Assembly (NCBI RefSeq): GCF_017695955.1
Contig: NZ_JAAORO010000001.1
Location: forward strand, 496,001-560,000
Direction of reading: 5' to 3'
Length of the DNA stretch: 64,000 nt
Source of the DNA: Prochlorococcus marinus XMU1419
Lineage (GTDB): Bacteria > Cyanobacteriota > Cyanobacteriia > PCC-6307 > Cyanobiaceae
The translations under genes were made by a program, and so were the position numbers. Shown here one piece after another: positions 1-10,504 of the stretch. Position 1 is the first letter of the stretch, and each line of letters opens with the position of its first letter. The notes beneath the pieces were generated by a model. It saw only the letters and a list, made by a program, of their open reading frames with translations. It ran no database searches and was not told the origin of the DNA.

Positions 1-244
1 TTGATAATAATTTTTCCCAATGAGAAGGAATATCCTTTTGGTGATAACCAATTGAAAGCCAATCTCCAGTCCAATAATAGAACCTCAATGTGAGAATTAT
101 ATCAGGATTGGAAATAGTCTGTTCTAGAGAATTTAGATCTAAAGCCATTTGATCAAATCCAGGTAAATTATTTGTTGAAAAAATTAAAGCTTGATTTCCT
201 CTTCCCAAAATTAATTTTGTAAGTCTATTTATGATAATTTTCAA
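1..244 (-). CDS. Lipoate/biotin protein ligase-like protein, N-terminal part (runs off window)
   Basis: The minus-strand frame is open from the window edge back to a TTG at 244, with an in-frame stop a few codons further upstream, so this is the beginning of a gene whose end lies outside. The encoded segment includes RFYYWTGDWLSIGYHQ, which resembles the conserved substrate-pocket entry of the LplA/LipM-type lipoate and octanoyl transferase family. Members attach lipoyl or octanoyl groups to carrier proteins such as the E2 subunits of 2-oxoacid dehydrogenases. The family call rests on this motif alone. The start is uncertain because no ATG is available. Confidence 0.6.
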   Translation of the reverse strand, partial: MKIIINRLTKLILGRGNQALIFSTNNLPGFDQMALDLNSLEQTISNPDIILTLRFYYWTGDWLSIGYHQKDIPSHWEKLLS

Positions 245-344
245 TAAATATTTTCTTTCAATTTATTAATTACGTAACATCATTTTGTAATAGTGTGTCA
301 AATTCGCTCTTTTGGGTGGAGAATATAGGAAATATTTTTTTACT

Positions 345-449
345 ATGGAGCCAACTCAAACAATAAATTTAATTGCACTTAGCCTAATAGTAGTTATACA
401 TGCAGGAGTTTTAGCTCTTAGGTTAGGAATTAGTTTAGGTAGAAACTAA
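345..449 (+). CDS. psaM: Photosystem I reaction centre subunit XII (PsaM)
   Basis: This is a 34-residue reading frame starting at ATG 345. It is a single hydrophobic helix (about residues 8-26) flanked by polar ends, starting [12 protein letters not shown] and ending [10 protein letters not shown]. Length, one-helix topology and the ALRLGISLG-like end fit PsaM, a peripheral transmembrane subunit of photosystem I involved in trimer packing in cyanobacteria. An adjacent location to por is, as I recall, usual in Prochlorococcus. It is easily missed because of its size. Confidence 0.85.
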   Translation: MEPTQTINLIALSLIVVIHAGVLALRLGISLGRN

Positions 450-532
450 AATCTATTAGAAAATTCATATTTTTAAGGTAATAATATAGTGAGGCTGAAT
501 TATTTATTCAGTAAATGTCCCTATAATTTAAT

Positions 533-880
533 TTGTTAAAATCTTCTAATAAAAATAGTAATTTTTACAAAAAATATCTAGCTTCTGCTCTTAAAAGAAA
601 GCAACGGAAACAGGATAATTTAGTATCTTTTGTTTTTTTGATTATAAAAATTTGCTTTTCCCTTCTAGCAACAATAAGTTTAATTAAACTTGGACATAGC
701 TCCAAAGTCAGATTAACAAGACTTAAGGAAATTCAAGACTCATATTCATTTGAAAAATATCGATACAATAATCTGACGAGTAGGTTTGATGATTTATTTT
801 CTTCTGAAGGTGAGCAAAGATTTATGAAGGATCAGGATCAAATAATTTCTAGGGACATTATCAGAGTAATATGGCGTTGA
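533..880 (+). CDS. Conserved hypothetical small membrane protein
   Basis: This 115-residue protein starts at TTG 533; no ATG is better placed. It has a basic, Lys/Asn-rich N-terminus (residues 1-28) and one strong hydrophobic segment (about residues 30-52). A charged, probably helical C-terminal part with many Glu, Asp and Arg follows. This is the plan of a bitopic membrane-anchored protein with a cytoplasmic or lumenal coil. It lies between psaM and por on the same strand, which suggests a thylakoid link, but I recognise no domain and propose no function. Confidence 0.65.
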   Translation: MLKSSNKNSNFYKKYLASALKRKQRKQDNLVSFVFLIIKICFSLLATISLIKLGHSSKVRLTRLKEIQDSYSFEKYRYNNLTSRFDDLFSSEGEQRFMKDQDQIISRDIIRVIWR

Positions 881-928
881 TAAGAATGATCCGAGATCAT
901 TTTACTTATCATTTTTCTATTAACTTTT

Positions 929-1939
929 TTGCTAGTGAGTAAGAACATTAAGGGTTTAGTCCTAATAACAGGAACAACGTCAGGAGTAGGATTAAATACT
1001 CTAAAACCACTTCTGCGCTTTGGATGGGAAGTTATAGCTGTTAATCGATCAAATAAAAGAGCTATGAAAATAGCTGAGGAATTCTTGACAAAAGAGGAGA
1101 TTAAAAATGTTCATTTTATAGAAATAGATCTCTCTAACTTGGATGATGTTCGAAAAGGTTGCGATCAAATATTGGGAACATTTAAGAAACCAATAAATTC
1201 TCTTATTTGTAATGCAGCAGTTTATAAGCCAAGACTAAAGAGGCCTGAAAGATCTCCACAGGGTTTTGAAAATTCGATGGCAGTGAATCATTTTGGGCAT
1301 TTTCTTTTGATAAACCTTCTGATAGAAAATATTTTATCTTCAGAAAGAGAAATTGTTTTAAATGGAAAATCTACCGTATTCAAACCAAGAATTACAGTAT
1401 TAGGAACTGTCACAGCAAATTATTCAGAACTTGGAGGGAGGATCCCTATTCCTGCCCCAGCTGATTTAGGGGATTTATCTGGATTTAAAAATGGTTTTTT
1501 ATCTCCAATAAGTATGGCGAATGGAGGGAAATTCAAACCTGGTAAGGCTTATAAGGATAGTAAACTTTGCAATATGGTGACCGTTCAGGAATTATCAAAA
1601 AGATATCCTGCAGAGAAGATTATTGTAAATTCTCTATATCCTGGATGTGTTGCTGATACAAAACTTTTTAGAGACACACCTTGGTTATTTAGATTCCTTT
1701 TCCCGATATTTCAAAAATTCATAACAAAAGGATATGTTTCACAAAGACTGGCAGGAGAGAGGGTCGCTCGAGTGGCAACTAATAAAGAATTTGCCAAACC
1801 ATCAGTCCATTGGAGCTGGGGAAATCGTCAGAAAACTGGTAGAAAAGCTTTTTCTCAAAAGTTGTCCAAAAGAATAATTGATACAAAGACCTCTCAACAA
1901 ACTTATGATTTAACAAGCCATTTGGTTGGATTAGATTAA
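929..1939 (+). CDS. por: Light-dependent protochlorophyllide oxidoreductase (LPOR)
   Basis: This is an NADPH-dependent short-chain dehydrogenase (336 residues) that reduces ring D of protochlorophyllide to chlorophyllide in the light. The sequence shows the Rossmann glycine motif TGTTSGVG (residues 14-21), the NAA motif in CNAAVYKP, and the catalytic YKDSK pair (Tyr208/Lys212). Length matches cyanobacterial LPOR. The start is TTG 929; a GTG six bases downstream is an alternative. The gene converges on chlL with only six bases between stop codons. The light-dependent and dark-operative enzymes for the same step therefore sit tail to tail. Confidence 0.95.
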   Translation: MLVSKNIKGLVLITGTTSGVGLNTLKPLLRFGWEVIAVNRSNKRAMKIAEEFLTKEEIKNVHFIEIDLSNLDDVRKGCDQILGTFKKPINSLICNAAVYKPRLKRPERSPQGFENSMAVNHFGHFLLINLLIENILSSEREIVLNGKSTVFKPRITVLGTVTANYSELGGRIPIPAPADLGDLSGFKNGFLSPISMANGGKFKPGKAYKDSKLCNMVTVQELSKRYPAEKIIVNSLYPGCVADTKLFRDTPWLFRFLFPIFQKFITKGYVSQRLAGERVARVATNKEFAKPSVHWSWGNRQKTGRKAFSQKLSKRIIDTKTSQQTYDLTSHLVGLD

Positions 1940-1945
1940 TTTAGG

Positions 1946-2833
<888 letters not shown>

Positions 2834-3021
2834 TTAAAGCTTAAACACATTATTATCTATATTCTTGCAGCGTAAATACACATCAAATATGTTTCTAAAC
2901 AAATATTTATTTAATTGTATTAAAAGTAAGAAATATGTTCTTATAACTGAATTTTTCTTATTAATTCTGTATAATTATGAGTGAAAATACTCATGACTTA
3001 ATTATAATTAATTAGTAATAA

Positions 3022-4593
3022 TCAGCTGAAATATGCTTTAGCGTCGTACAGGGTTTCATCACTTATTTCTGGGATTCCCCTCAAGATTGCGTATTTTTCT
3101 GTATTTGTTTTGACTTTACCTCTCACAAAAAATGGAACTTTTGTTAATTCGGCTCTACCAGATTCAGTCCAGATAATTCCTTCCTTGTTATTTTTAACTT
3201 CTTTATCCTCAGAATTTACAAAATCTTCTGTTTTTGTGGATGTATGTCCTAGATGGCTTTGATGACCATCAACAAACTCAAAGTCATGTTTAAACATATC
3301 AATAAGATGCTCTTCTAATCCCATCATTAGGGGATGCACCCAGTCATCAAAAATTACATTTGCACCTTCCCATCCCATTTGTGGGCTATATCTTGCAGGA
3401 ACATCTTGAACATGCATTGGTGTACTTATTACTGAACAAGGAATGCCAAGTCTCTTAGCACTATGCCTTTCCATTTGAGTACCTAAAACCAATTCAGGGG
3501 CGGCTTTCTTTATGGCATCTTCTACTTCTAAATAATTATTAGTAATTAGAGCTTCTAAATTTAGTTCTTTTGCAGTTGCTCTTACTTGTCTTGCCATCTC
3601 CCTACTGTATGTCCCAAGACCAACTACTTCAAAACCCAATTCCTCTTTGGCAATTTTTGCAGCCGCGATTACATGTGTTCCATCACCAAAAATAAAAACC
3701 CTTTTGCCAGTTAAGTAATTTGAGTCAACAGATTTTGAATACCAAGGAAGTTTTGACTTGTGTTCTAGTTCTTCTTTATTAGTCATAGGGAGATCCAACT
3801 TATTATGAACTTCATTTATAAATTCAATTGTATTTTTAATTCCAATTGGAATAGTGTTCGTAAATTCCATTCCAAAGTTCCGTTTAAGCCATTCACATGA
3901 TGCTTCAGCAATTTCTTGATAAAGACAGATATTTATTTCAGCATCAATTAATCTTTCAATGTCATCTGGACTAGCACCTAATGGAGCAACTACGTTTGTA
4001 TCTATTCCTTGTTCTGAAAGTATACGTTGGATTTCAATGACATCATCCCTACATCTAAATCCTAGTAATGAAGGACCAAGTATATTTACTTTTGGTCTGC
4101 GACCTAATTCCTTCCACCTTAGAGGACTTATTTTTTCTGATGAACTTACTTTCTCTTTTAAAAGAGTTCTTGTTAATTGATAAAAAGTTTCTGATGCTCC
4201 CCAATTTTCTTTCTTACTATAAGCAGGTAATTCAAGATTAACAATTGGCATATCAAACCCCATTCCTTTTGCAAGAGCTCCAGGTTGGTCTTGGATAAGT
4301 TCTGCTGTACAACTTTCTCCAACTAAAAGAGTTTTTGGTTTAAATCTTTCTACAGCTTCCTTAATGTTTTTCTTAACTAATTCAGCTGTATCGCCTCCGA
4401 GGTCTCTAGCCTGGAAAGTTGTATAAGTCACTGGAGGCCTTTGCCCCCTCCTCTCAATCATTGTAAAAAGAAGATCTGCATATGTATCCCCTTGAGGGGC
4501 ATGAAGAACATAATGTATATCTTTCATTGAAGAGGCAATTCTCATCGCACCAACGTGTGGTGGCCCTTCATATGTCCATAGAGTTAATTCCAT
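3022..4593 (-). CDS. chlB: Light-independent protochlorophyllide reductase subunit B
   Basis: Catalytic subunit of DPOR, paired with ChlN as a heterotetramer resembling nitrogenase MoFe protein. Full-length at 523 residues. Asp36 in [11 protein letters not shown] is the unusual aspartate ligand that, in characterised ChlB, completes the 4Fe-4S cluster otherwise held by three ChlN cysteines. The GESCTAEL segment and the C-terminal protochlorophyllide-binding tail (about residues 455-523) are present. The gene follows chlN after a six-base gap, consistent with co-transcription and equimolar subunits. Confidence 0.97.
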   Translation of the reverse strand: MELTLWTYEGPPHVGAMRIASSMKDIHYVLHAPQGDTYADLLFTMIERRGQRPPVTYTTFQARDLGGDTAELVKKNIKEAVERFKPKTLLVGESCTAELIQDQPGALAKGMGFDMPIVNLELPAYSKKENWGASETFYQLTRTLLKEKVSSSEKISPLRWKELGRRPKVNILGPSLLGFRCRDDVIEIQRILSEQGIDTNVVAPLGASPDDIERLIDAEINICLYQEIAEASCEWLKRNFGMEFTNTIPIGIKNTIEFINEVHNKLDLPMTNKEELEHKSKLPWYSKSVDSNYLTGKRVFIFGDGTHVIAAAKIAKEELGFEVVGLGTYSREMARQVRATAKELNLEALITNNYLEVEDAIKKAAPELVLGTQMERHSAKRLGIPCSVISTPMHVQDVPARYSPQMGWEGANVIFDDWVHPLMMGLEEHLIDMFKHDFEFVDGHQSHLGHTSTKTEDFVNSEDKEVKNNKEGIIWTESGRAELTKVPFFVRGKVKTNTEKYAILRGIPEISDETLYDAKAYFS

Positions 4594-4599
4594 ATTCTT

Positions 4600-5865
<1,266 letters not shown>

Positions 5866-6013
5866 TCAAGAGCTTATATTTCAAGCTTGCATAAACTTTT
5901 TAATTTAAGAAAGTAATTAATAAGTTCTCTTACAAAATAAACACATTTAAAAAACTTATATGAATGTTTAAATACTTAAATCGGAATTATGAAAAAAACT
6001 TTTGGGGCGTATT

Positions 6014-6382
6014 TTAATTCCTGTAGAAGGAATTTCCTTGACTTGTTTTTGAAAGCTTCCACACATTTCTAGCTATTTTCGTTGCTAATAATCCTGCTCT
6101 TTCCAACTTAGATTTCCCGGGCTTTGCCCCAATTAAAGCTGTCACTTCTGAAGTGGTTAAAGGTGCTCCAGTATTTATAGCTAATTGCGTTAACTCCAGT
6201 CTATCTCTGAGGTTCTTAAGATTTACTTTTTCAATTTTATCTTCTTCTAACCAACTAAAAGATGGGTCTTTCTGAGATAGTTTTTGCATCAAGCTTAGGC
6301 TAACTAATCCAAGAGTTTGATCAGGTGTTAATTCTTTTTCAGTACCAGAAACATTTGGTTCTTTTTTTTGAGAAGTTCCCAT
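6014..6382 (-). CDS. Conserved hypothetical protein between chlN and csoS1D
   Basis: This 122-residue protein is soluble, with a polar N-terminus (residues 1-20), a mostly helical middle and a basic C-terminus ending in NSFYRN. There are no transmembrane segments, metal motifs or recognised domain. A segment around residues 78-105 (TSEVTALIGAKPGKSKLERAG) has the look of a small helical DNA- or RNA-contacting element, but that is only an impression. It is transcribed away from csoS1D. Function unknown. Confidence 0.65.
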   Translation of the reverse strand: MGTSQKKEPNVSGTEKELTPDQTLGLVSLSLMQKLSQKDPSFSWLEEDKIEKVNLKNLRDRLELTQLAINTGAPLTTSEVTALIGAKPGKSKLERAGLLATKIARNVWKLSKTSQGNSFYRN

Positions 6383-6479
6383 AAAAATTCATATCTTTTA
6401 CTTGAAGTTATCGTTTTGTGGTAAGCATGCAAGTAAATTTAATAGAAAAAATGAACCATTATCCGTTATAGTCGCCTCA

Positions 6480-7250
6480 ATGGAACCAACTTCTAGCTTA
6501 AACAGAGGGGAACGAAAAAAAGGGAGTTCTCTAGTAACGGGATCTGAGGTACAATCTCAGGCCAGTGGTGCTAGCTGTTTTATTACTACTGATTCAGAAA
6601 AGTCCTTGGTATCCAGACAAGCTAGTCAAGTTGAGCAAATTGAGTTAAGAACATATGTTTTTTTAGATTCTCTGCAACCTCAATTAGCCGCATATATGGG
6701 AACTGTTAGTAGAGGTTTTTTACCTATTCCTGGTGATTCATGTCTTTGGATGGAAGTCTCACCAGGGATGGCTGTTCATAGAGTTACTGACATTGCCCTA
6801 AAAGCAAGTAATGTAAGACTTGGTCAGATGATTGTTGAAAGAGCATTTGGATCTCTTGCTCTTTACCATAAAGATCAAAGCACGGTTTTACATTCTGGAG
6901 ATGTTGTTCTAGATGCTATTGGGAGTGAAGTTAGAAAAAGAACAAAACCTGCTACGAGTTGGACTGAAGTTATTCGAGCAATTACTCCAGATCATGCAGT
7001 TTTAATAAATAGACAAAACAGAAGTGGATCAATGATTCAATCTGGAATGAGCATGTTTATATTAGAAACTGAACCAGCTGGTTATGTTTTGAAAGCAGCT
7101 AATGAAGCTGAAAAGGCATCTAATATAACTGTTGTTGATGTTAAAGCAGTTGGAGCTTTTGGTAGATTAACTCTCGCCGGGAAAGAAGGAGATGTAGAAG
7201 AGGCAGCAGCTGCTTCTATAAGAGCAATTGAAGAAATTTCAAATTATTGA
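6480..7250 (+). CDS. csoS1D: Carboxysome shell pseudohexamer protein CsoS1D (tandem BMC domains)
   Basis: A minor alpha-carboxysome shell protein with two bacterial-microcompartment domains in one chain (roughly residues 50-150 and 155-255). It forms trimers that can stack and open or close a large pore for metabolites such as RuBP. The frame is open further upstream to an ATG at 6402, but the ATG at 6480 gives the 256-residue protein expected for Prochlorococcus CsoS1D and removes a non-conserved N-terminus. It lies outside the main operon, separated from it by the opposing rdgB gene, so it is probably expressed separately. Confidence 0.92.
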   Translation: MEPTSSLNRGERKKGSSLVTGSEVQSQASGASCFITTDSEKSLVSRQASQVEQIELRTYVFLDSLQPQLAAYMGTVSRGFLPIPGDSCLWMEVSPGMAVHRVTDIALKASNVRLGQMIVERAFGSLALYHKDQSTVLHSGDVVLDAIGSEVRKRTKPATSWTEVIRAITPDHAVLINRQNRSGSMIQSGMSMFILETEPAGYVLKAANEAEKASNITVVDVKAVGAFGRLTLAGKEGDVEEAAAASIRAIEEISNY

Positions 7251-7272
7251 GAAATTTTTATTTAAACCTTTT

Positions 7273-7857
7273 TTAACTTAAACCTATCTCTTTTTTTAAA
7301 AAAGGTGACATAATTTTTGCAGCTTTACCTCTACTACCTAATTTATTTAGTTGTGATTGTGAGAGCTCACCGTAAACACAATTAGCTTCTTTAACCCAAA
7401 AAATAGATTCGAACTCCCCATTAGGATATTTGGGGTTCTTAAGAATTTCTCCCCAACATATTCCTGTTGTATCTTTAACTAAGTTTCCTGAGGGATCGCA
7501 CAAAACCATACAACTTATAAATCTTGCACTTCTATAAGGACTATCAGAAAGTTCATTAATTAATTTTTTAATTTTCTCATCATTATTTTTGGCATAACGA
7601 GCAGAATAAATTCCTGGTCGACCATCTAAAACATCTACTTCAAGACCCGAGTCATCAGCTAACGCCCAAGTTTTTGTCTCTAGAGAAGCTGCCTTGGCTT
7701 TAAGTAGTGCATTCTCAAAATATGTTTTCCCAGTTTCTTCGACATTTAAATATTCTGGTTGCTTCTCAACCTTTAAAGACAAAACATCCAGCATCTCTGA
7801 GATTTCAGATACTTTTCTTTGATTGCCGCTCGCAATAGTTAGAACTGGAAGGTTCAA
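7273..7857 (-). CDS. rdgB: dITP/XTP pyrophosphatase (Ham1/RdgB family)
   Basis: Housecleaning enzyme hydrolysing non-canonical purine nucleoside triphosphates (dITP, XTP) to monophosphates. At 194 residues it is a complete Ham1-family protein. The N-terminal SGNQRK motif (residues 10-15), the DDSGLEVD motif (68-75) with its metal-binding acidic residues, and GRPGIYSARY (from 79) are all present. It is transcribed toward csoS1D and away from csoS1. Its position between carboxysome genes looks incidental; I know of no functional link. Confidence 0.93.
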   Translation of the reverse strand: MNLPVLTIASGNQRKVSEISEMLDVLSLKVEKQPEYLNVEETGKTYFENALLKAKAASLETKTWALADDSGLEVDVLDGRPGIYSARYAKNNDEKIKKLINELSDSPYRSARFISCMVLCDPSGNLVKDTTGICWGEILKNPKYPNGEFESIFWVKEANCVYGELSQSQLNKLGSRGKAAKIMSPFLKKEIGLS

Positions 7858-7905
7858 AATAATATAAGAAATTTATTGTGAATATTATCTTACTTCAAAG
7901 CTTGA

Positions 7906-7962
7906 TACGGAGACAGGAAAGGTTGAACATTCCACACCTGTGTAGACAGGGCCTGTCTCGTA
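7906..7962. repeat. Nested inverted repeats upstream of csoS1
   Basis: The outer arms are TACGGAGACAGG (7906-7917) and CCTGTCTCGTA (7952-7962), complementary except for one extra G. Inside lies AGACAGG-G-CCTGTCT (7944-7958), a perfect 7-base dyad with a single-base centre, and CCTGT-GTAG-ACAGG (7937-7950). The GACAGG core therefore occurs four times in alternating orientation. Such a cluster suits a dimeric regulator, for example a LysR-type CbbR-like protein, or an RNA switch. No regulator gene is adjacent. Confidence 0.5.
7923..7948 (+). repeat. Bipartite repeat, upstream copy
   Basis: TTGAACATTCCACA (7923-7936) followed after 5 bases by GTAGACA (7942-7948). The same two blocks recur at 8154-8185 in front of csoS1. 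This copy lies between the arms of the dyad. Confidence 0.55.
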
Positions 7963-8153
7963 CGAAAATAACTTAATGTAAATTTTTTCTTAACACAACA
8001 GTATGTTTTGATGCACTAACTAATTTGCATAAGTATTGACATATCAATAGTACCAAGGGTGATAAGTTTAACTTATGAATGATAGAAAAAACATTAATGG
8101 AGATTTTGTCGAAAACGCTTGACTTATAAGTACTTAATGAAGCATTCTTCGAA

Positions 8154-8185
8154 TTGAACATTCCACATTTAGTATTTAGTAGACA
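8154..8185 (+). repeat. Bipartite repeat, csoS1 leader copy
   Basis: TTGAACATTCCACA (8154-8167) followed after 11 bases by GTAGACA (8179-8185), which directly abuts the csoS1 ATG. It occupies the place where a ribosome binding site would be expected. The spacer difference from the upstream copy involves a tandem TTTAGTA. Confidence 0.55.
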
Positions 8186-8497
8186 ATGGCTACAGAAACA
8201 ATGGGTATCGCTCTCGGCATGATCGAGACACGCGGACTTGTACCTGCAATCGAAGCAGCAGACGCAATGACAAAGGCAGCAGAAGTTCGCCTTATTGGTC
8301 GTGAATTCGTTGGTGGCGGTTATGTCACAGTATTAGTTAGAGGCGAAACAGGCGCAGTTAACGCAGCTGTAAGAGCTGGTGCTGATGCTTGTGAAAGAGT
8401 TGGTGACGGTTTAGTTGCAGCTCACATTATTGCTCGTCCTCATAGAGAAGTTGAACCTGCTCTAGGTAATGGTGAATTTCTTGGTCAAAAGGACTAA
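8186..8497 (+). CDS. csoS1: Major carboxysome shell hexamer protein CsoS1
   Basis: Single-BMC-domain protein of 103 residues. Its hexamers tile the facets of the alpha-carboxysome and pass bicarbonate, RuBP and 3-PGA through a central pore. It starts MATETMGIALGMIETRG and carries the conserved GGGYVTVLVRGE and AAHIIARPH elements of the CsoS1A/C type. Only one copy is seen here; many proteobacterial operons have two or three. First gene of the operon; rbcL follows after 69 bases containing a weak hairpin. Confidence 0.95.
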   Translation: MATETMGIALGMIETRGLVPAIEAADAMTKAAEVRLIGREFVGGGYVTVLVRGETGAVNAAVRAGADACERVGDGLVAAHIIARPHREVEPALGNGEFLGQKD

Positions 8498-8506
8498 TTA
8501 AATAAA

Positions 8507-8526
8507 GCAAGATTTATAAATTTTGC
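8507..8526 (+). other. Hairpin between csoS1 and rbcL
   Basis: GCAAGATTT (8507-8515) can pair with AAATTTTGC (8518-8526) across a two-base gap (a larger loop in practice), with one G-U pair. It is weak, A+T rich and not followed by a long T-run, so more likely an mRNA processing or stability element than a terminator. Confidence 0.35.
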
Positions 8527-8566
8527 AAAATAATTATTTTCCCTACACAGACCTAAATTTATCCTT

Positions 8567-9982
8567 ATGAGTAAGAAGTATGACGCAGGGGTAAAGGAGT
8601 ACAGAGATACCTACTGGACTCCAGAATATGTACCCCTAGACACCGATTTACTAGCCTGTTTCAAATGTACAGGTCAGGAAGGTGTTCCAAGAGAAGAAGT
8701 TGCAGCAGCTGTTGCAGCTGAATCTTCAACAGGTACTTGGTCAACAGTTTGGTCCGAGTTACTTACAGACTTAGAATTTTATAAAGGACGTTGTTATCGA
8801 ATCGAAGACGTTCCTGGAGATCCTGAAGCTTTCTATGCTTTTATTGCATATCCTTTAGATCTTTTTGAAGAAGGCTCAATTACAAACGTATTAACATCTC
8901 TTGTAGGAAACGTTTTTGGATTTAAAGCTCTTAGACATCTACGTCTAGAAGATATTAGATTCCCAATTGCTTTCATTAAAACTTGCGGTGGTCCACCAAA
9001 CGGAATCGTAGTTGAAAGAGATCGACTTAACAAATACGGAAGACCTCTTCTTGGTTGTACCATCAAACCTAAATTAGGATTATCTGGTAAAAACTATGGT
9101 CGAGTTGTATATGAATGTCTTAGAGGCGGTCTTGATTTAACGAAGGATGATGAGAATATTAATTCTCAACCATTCCAACGTTGGAGAGAAAGATTTGAGT
9201 TTGTTGCAGAAGCAGTTAAGCTTGCTCAGCGAGAAACTGGAGAAGTTAAAGGTCACTATCTAAATTGTACTGCTAACACTCCTGAAGAACTCTATGAGAG
9301 AGCTGAATTTGCAAAAGAGCTAGATATGCCAATCATCATGCATGATTATATAACTGGTGGTTTTACTGCAAATACCGGATTAGCTAATTGGTGTCGTAAA
9401 AATGGCATGCTTCTGCATATTCACAGAGCTATGCATGCTGTTATTGATAGACATCCAAAGCATGGTATTCACTTCAGAGTTCTTGCAAAATGTTTGAGGC
9501 TATCTGGAGGAGACCAACTACATACTGGAACCGTGGTTGGAAAACTAGAAGGTGATCGTCAAACAACTCTTGGTTACATTGACAACTTAAGAGAGTCATT
9601 TGTTCCTGAAGATAGATCAAGAGGAAACTTCTTTGATCAAGATTGGGGTTCAATGCCTGGAGTATTTGCAGTCGCATCAGGTGGTATCCATGTTTGGCAT
9701 ATGCCTGCACTTCTTGCGATCTTTGGGGATGATTCCTGTCTTCAGTTCGGTGGAGGAACACATGGTCATCCATGGGGTTCAGCTGCTGGAGCTGCAGCTA
9801 ACAGAGTTGCTTTAGAAGCTTGTGTAAAAGCCCGTAATGCTGGTCGCGAAATCGAAAAAGAGAGTAGAGACATTCTTATGGAAGCTGCTAAGCATAGTCC
9901 TGAATTAGCTATTGCTCTAGAAACTTGGAAGGAAATTAAGTTCGAGTTTGACACTGTCGACAAGCTTGACGTTCAGGGTTAA
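8567..9982 (+). CDS. rbcL: RuBisCO large subunit, form IA
   Basis: Carbon-fixing enzyme, 471 residues, packed inside the carboxysome as L8S8. Visible catalytic elements are the carbamylated lysine region LTKDDEN (Lys193), [11 protein letters not shown], and loop 6 GKLEGDR (Lys326). The sequence start and the carboxysome setting are those of form IA. Alpha-cyanobacteria are thought to have obtained this form together with the cso operon by lateral transfer from a proteobacterium. It is followed by two hairpins and rbcS. There is no Shine-Dalgarno match before the ATG. Confidence 0.98.
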   Translation: MSKKYDAGVKEYRDTYWTPEYVPLDTDLLACFKCTGQEGVPREEVAAAVAAESSTGTWSTVWSELLTDLEFYKGRCYRIEDVPGDPEAFYAFIAYPLDLFEEGSITNVLTSLVGNVFGFKALRHLRLEDIRFPIAFIKTCGGPPNGIVVERDRLNKYGRPLLGCTIKPKLGLSGKNYGRVVYECLRGGLDLTKDDENINSQPFQRWRERFEFVAEAVKLAQRETGEVKGHYLNCTANTPEELYERAEFAKELDMPIIMHDYITGGFTANTGLANWCRKNGMLLHIHRAMHAVIDRHPKHGIHFRVLAKCLRLSGGDQLHTGTVVGKLEGDRQTTLGYIDNLRESFVPEDRSRGNFFDQDWGSMPGVFAVASGGIHVWHMPALLAIFGDDSCLQFGGGTHGHPWGSAAGAAANRVALEACVKARNAGREIEKESRDILMEAAKHSPELAIALETWKEIKFEFDTVDKLDVQG

Positions 9983-9996
9983 CTCAAGTTTCGAAA

Positions 9997-10019
9997 TTGA
10001 GGAGATTAATTCTCCTCAA
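9997..10019 (+). other. Strong hairpin in rbcL-rbcS spacer
   Basis: TTGAGGAGA (9997-10005) pairs perfectly with TCTCCTCAA (10011-10019) around a TTAAT loop, 15 bases after the rbcL stop. There is no T-run after it, so it is better explained as a 3'-end stabiliser for rbcL mRNA than as a terminator. Confidence 0.55.
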
Positions 10020-10030
10020 ACTTATAAAAT

Positions 10031-10044
10031 CTCGTTTTTACGAG
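10031..10044 (+). other. Second small hairpin in rbcL-rbcS spacer
   Basis: CTCGT (10031-10035), a TTTT loop, then ACGAG (10040-10044), 26 bases before the rbcS ATG. It is short, but adjacent to the stronger hairpin and possibly part of one folded spacer. Confidence 0.35.
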
Positions 10045-10070
10045 TAATTACATTCACATTTTGATTAATT

Positions 10071-10412
10071 ATGCCTTTCCAGAGCACAGTAAGCGACTAT
10101 CAAACAGTTGCAACCCTGGAAACATTCGGTTTCTTACCACCGATGACCCAGGAAGAAATATATGACCAAATTGCGTACATAATTGCTCAAGGTTGGAGTC
10201 CAGTTATTGAGCATGTTCATCCAAGTGGATGTATGCAAACTTATTGGTCTTATTGGAAACTCCCATTCTTTGGGGAAAAAGATCTTAACTTGATCGTGAG
10301 TGAATTAGAGGCATGTCATAGAGCATACCCTGATCATCATGTAAGAATCATCGGATACGATGCTTACACTCAAAGTCAAGGAACAGCTTTTGTAGTTTTC
10401 CAAGGACGTTAA
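10071..10412 (+). CDS. rbcS: RuBisCO small subunit, form I
   Basis: Small subunit of 113 residues that caps the L8 core. It has the typical MTQEEIYDQIAYII and SYWKLPFFGE-like elements and a GYDAYTQSQG stretch near the C-terminus. It is the length of carboxysomal small subunits, lacking the C-terminal extensions seen in some forms. In alpha-carboxysomes the L8S8 surface formed by both subunits binds the N-terminal repeats of CsoS2, encoded next. Confidence 0.97.
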   Translation: MPFQSTVSDYQTVATLETFGFLPPMTQEEIYDQIAYIIAQGWSPVIEHVHPSGCMQTYWSYWKLPFFGEKDLNLIVSELEACHRAYPDHHVRIIGYDAYTQSQGTAFVVFQGR

Positions 10413-10434
10413 AGCTACTTATCGTAGTTAATAT

Positions 10435-10462
10435 CTTTCTCCAAAAAATTTTTTGGAGAAAG
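10435..10462 (+). terminator. Perfect 28-base palindrome between rbcS and csoS2 (attenuator/terminator-like)
   Basis: CTTTCTCC followed by six A, then six T, then GGAGAAAG: a perfect 14-base-arm palindrome starting 22 bases after rbcS, followed by GTTTTTC. A stable stem plus a T-rich tail suggests partial termination or an RNase-protected end. Either would lower csoS2 and distal gene expression relative to rbcLS. csoS2 starts 42 bases downstream. Confidence 0.6.
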
Positions 10463-10504
10463 TTTTTCAAAAAAAGTTTTTAAAGAATTTCAAACTTGAA
10501 GATT

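Larger units (their letters stand above)
7858..8185 (+). promoter_or_regulatory. Divergent rdgB/csoS1 control region
   Basis: This 328-base gap separates the start of rdgB from the start of csoS1, the first gene of the carboxysome operon. It contains an imperfect dyad around 7906-7962 with a G+C-rich core, two copies of a bipartite motif (listed separately), and TTGACA at 8036-8041. That hexamer is followed by GATAAG at 8061-8066, a 19-base spacer, so it is only a weak promoter candidate. A second candidate is TATAAG at 8125-8130. No Shine-Dalgarno sequence precedes the csoS1 ATG. A short minus-strand open frame here has no recognisable product. Confidence 0.6.

Noticed and set aside
6402-6479. 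Upstream ATG for csoS1D
   Set aside because: The 26 extra residues are not expected in CsoS1D, and the ATG at 6480 gives the usual 256-residue protein.
7973-8161. 62-codon minus-strand frame upstream of csoS1
   Set aside because: It overlaps the control region and both promoter candidates, its product has no recognisable feature, and composition is that of spacer DNA.
8833-9963. Several open frames on either strand inside rbcL
   Set aside because: All lie within the strongly conserved RuBisCO large-subunit gene and encode unrelated sequence with unlikely composition.
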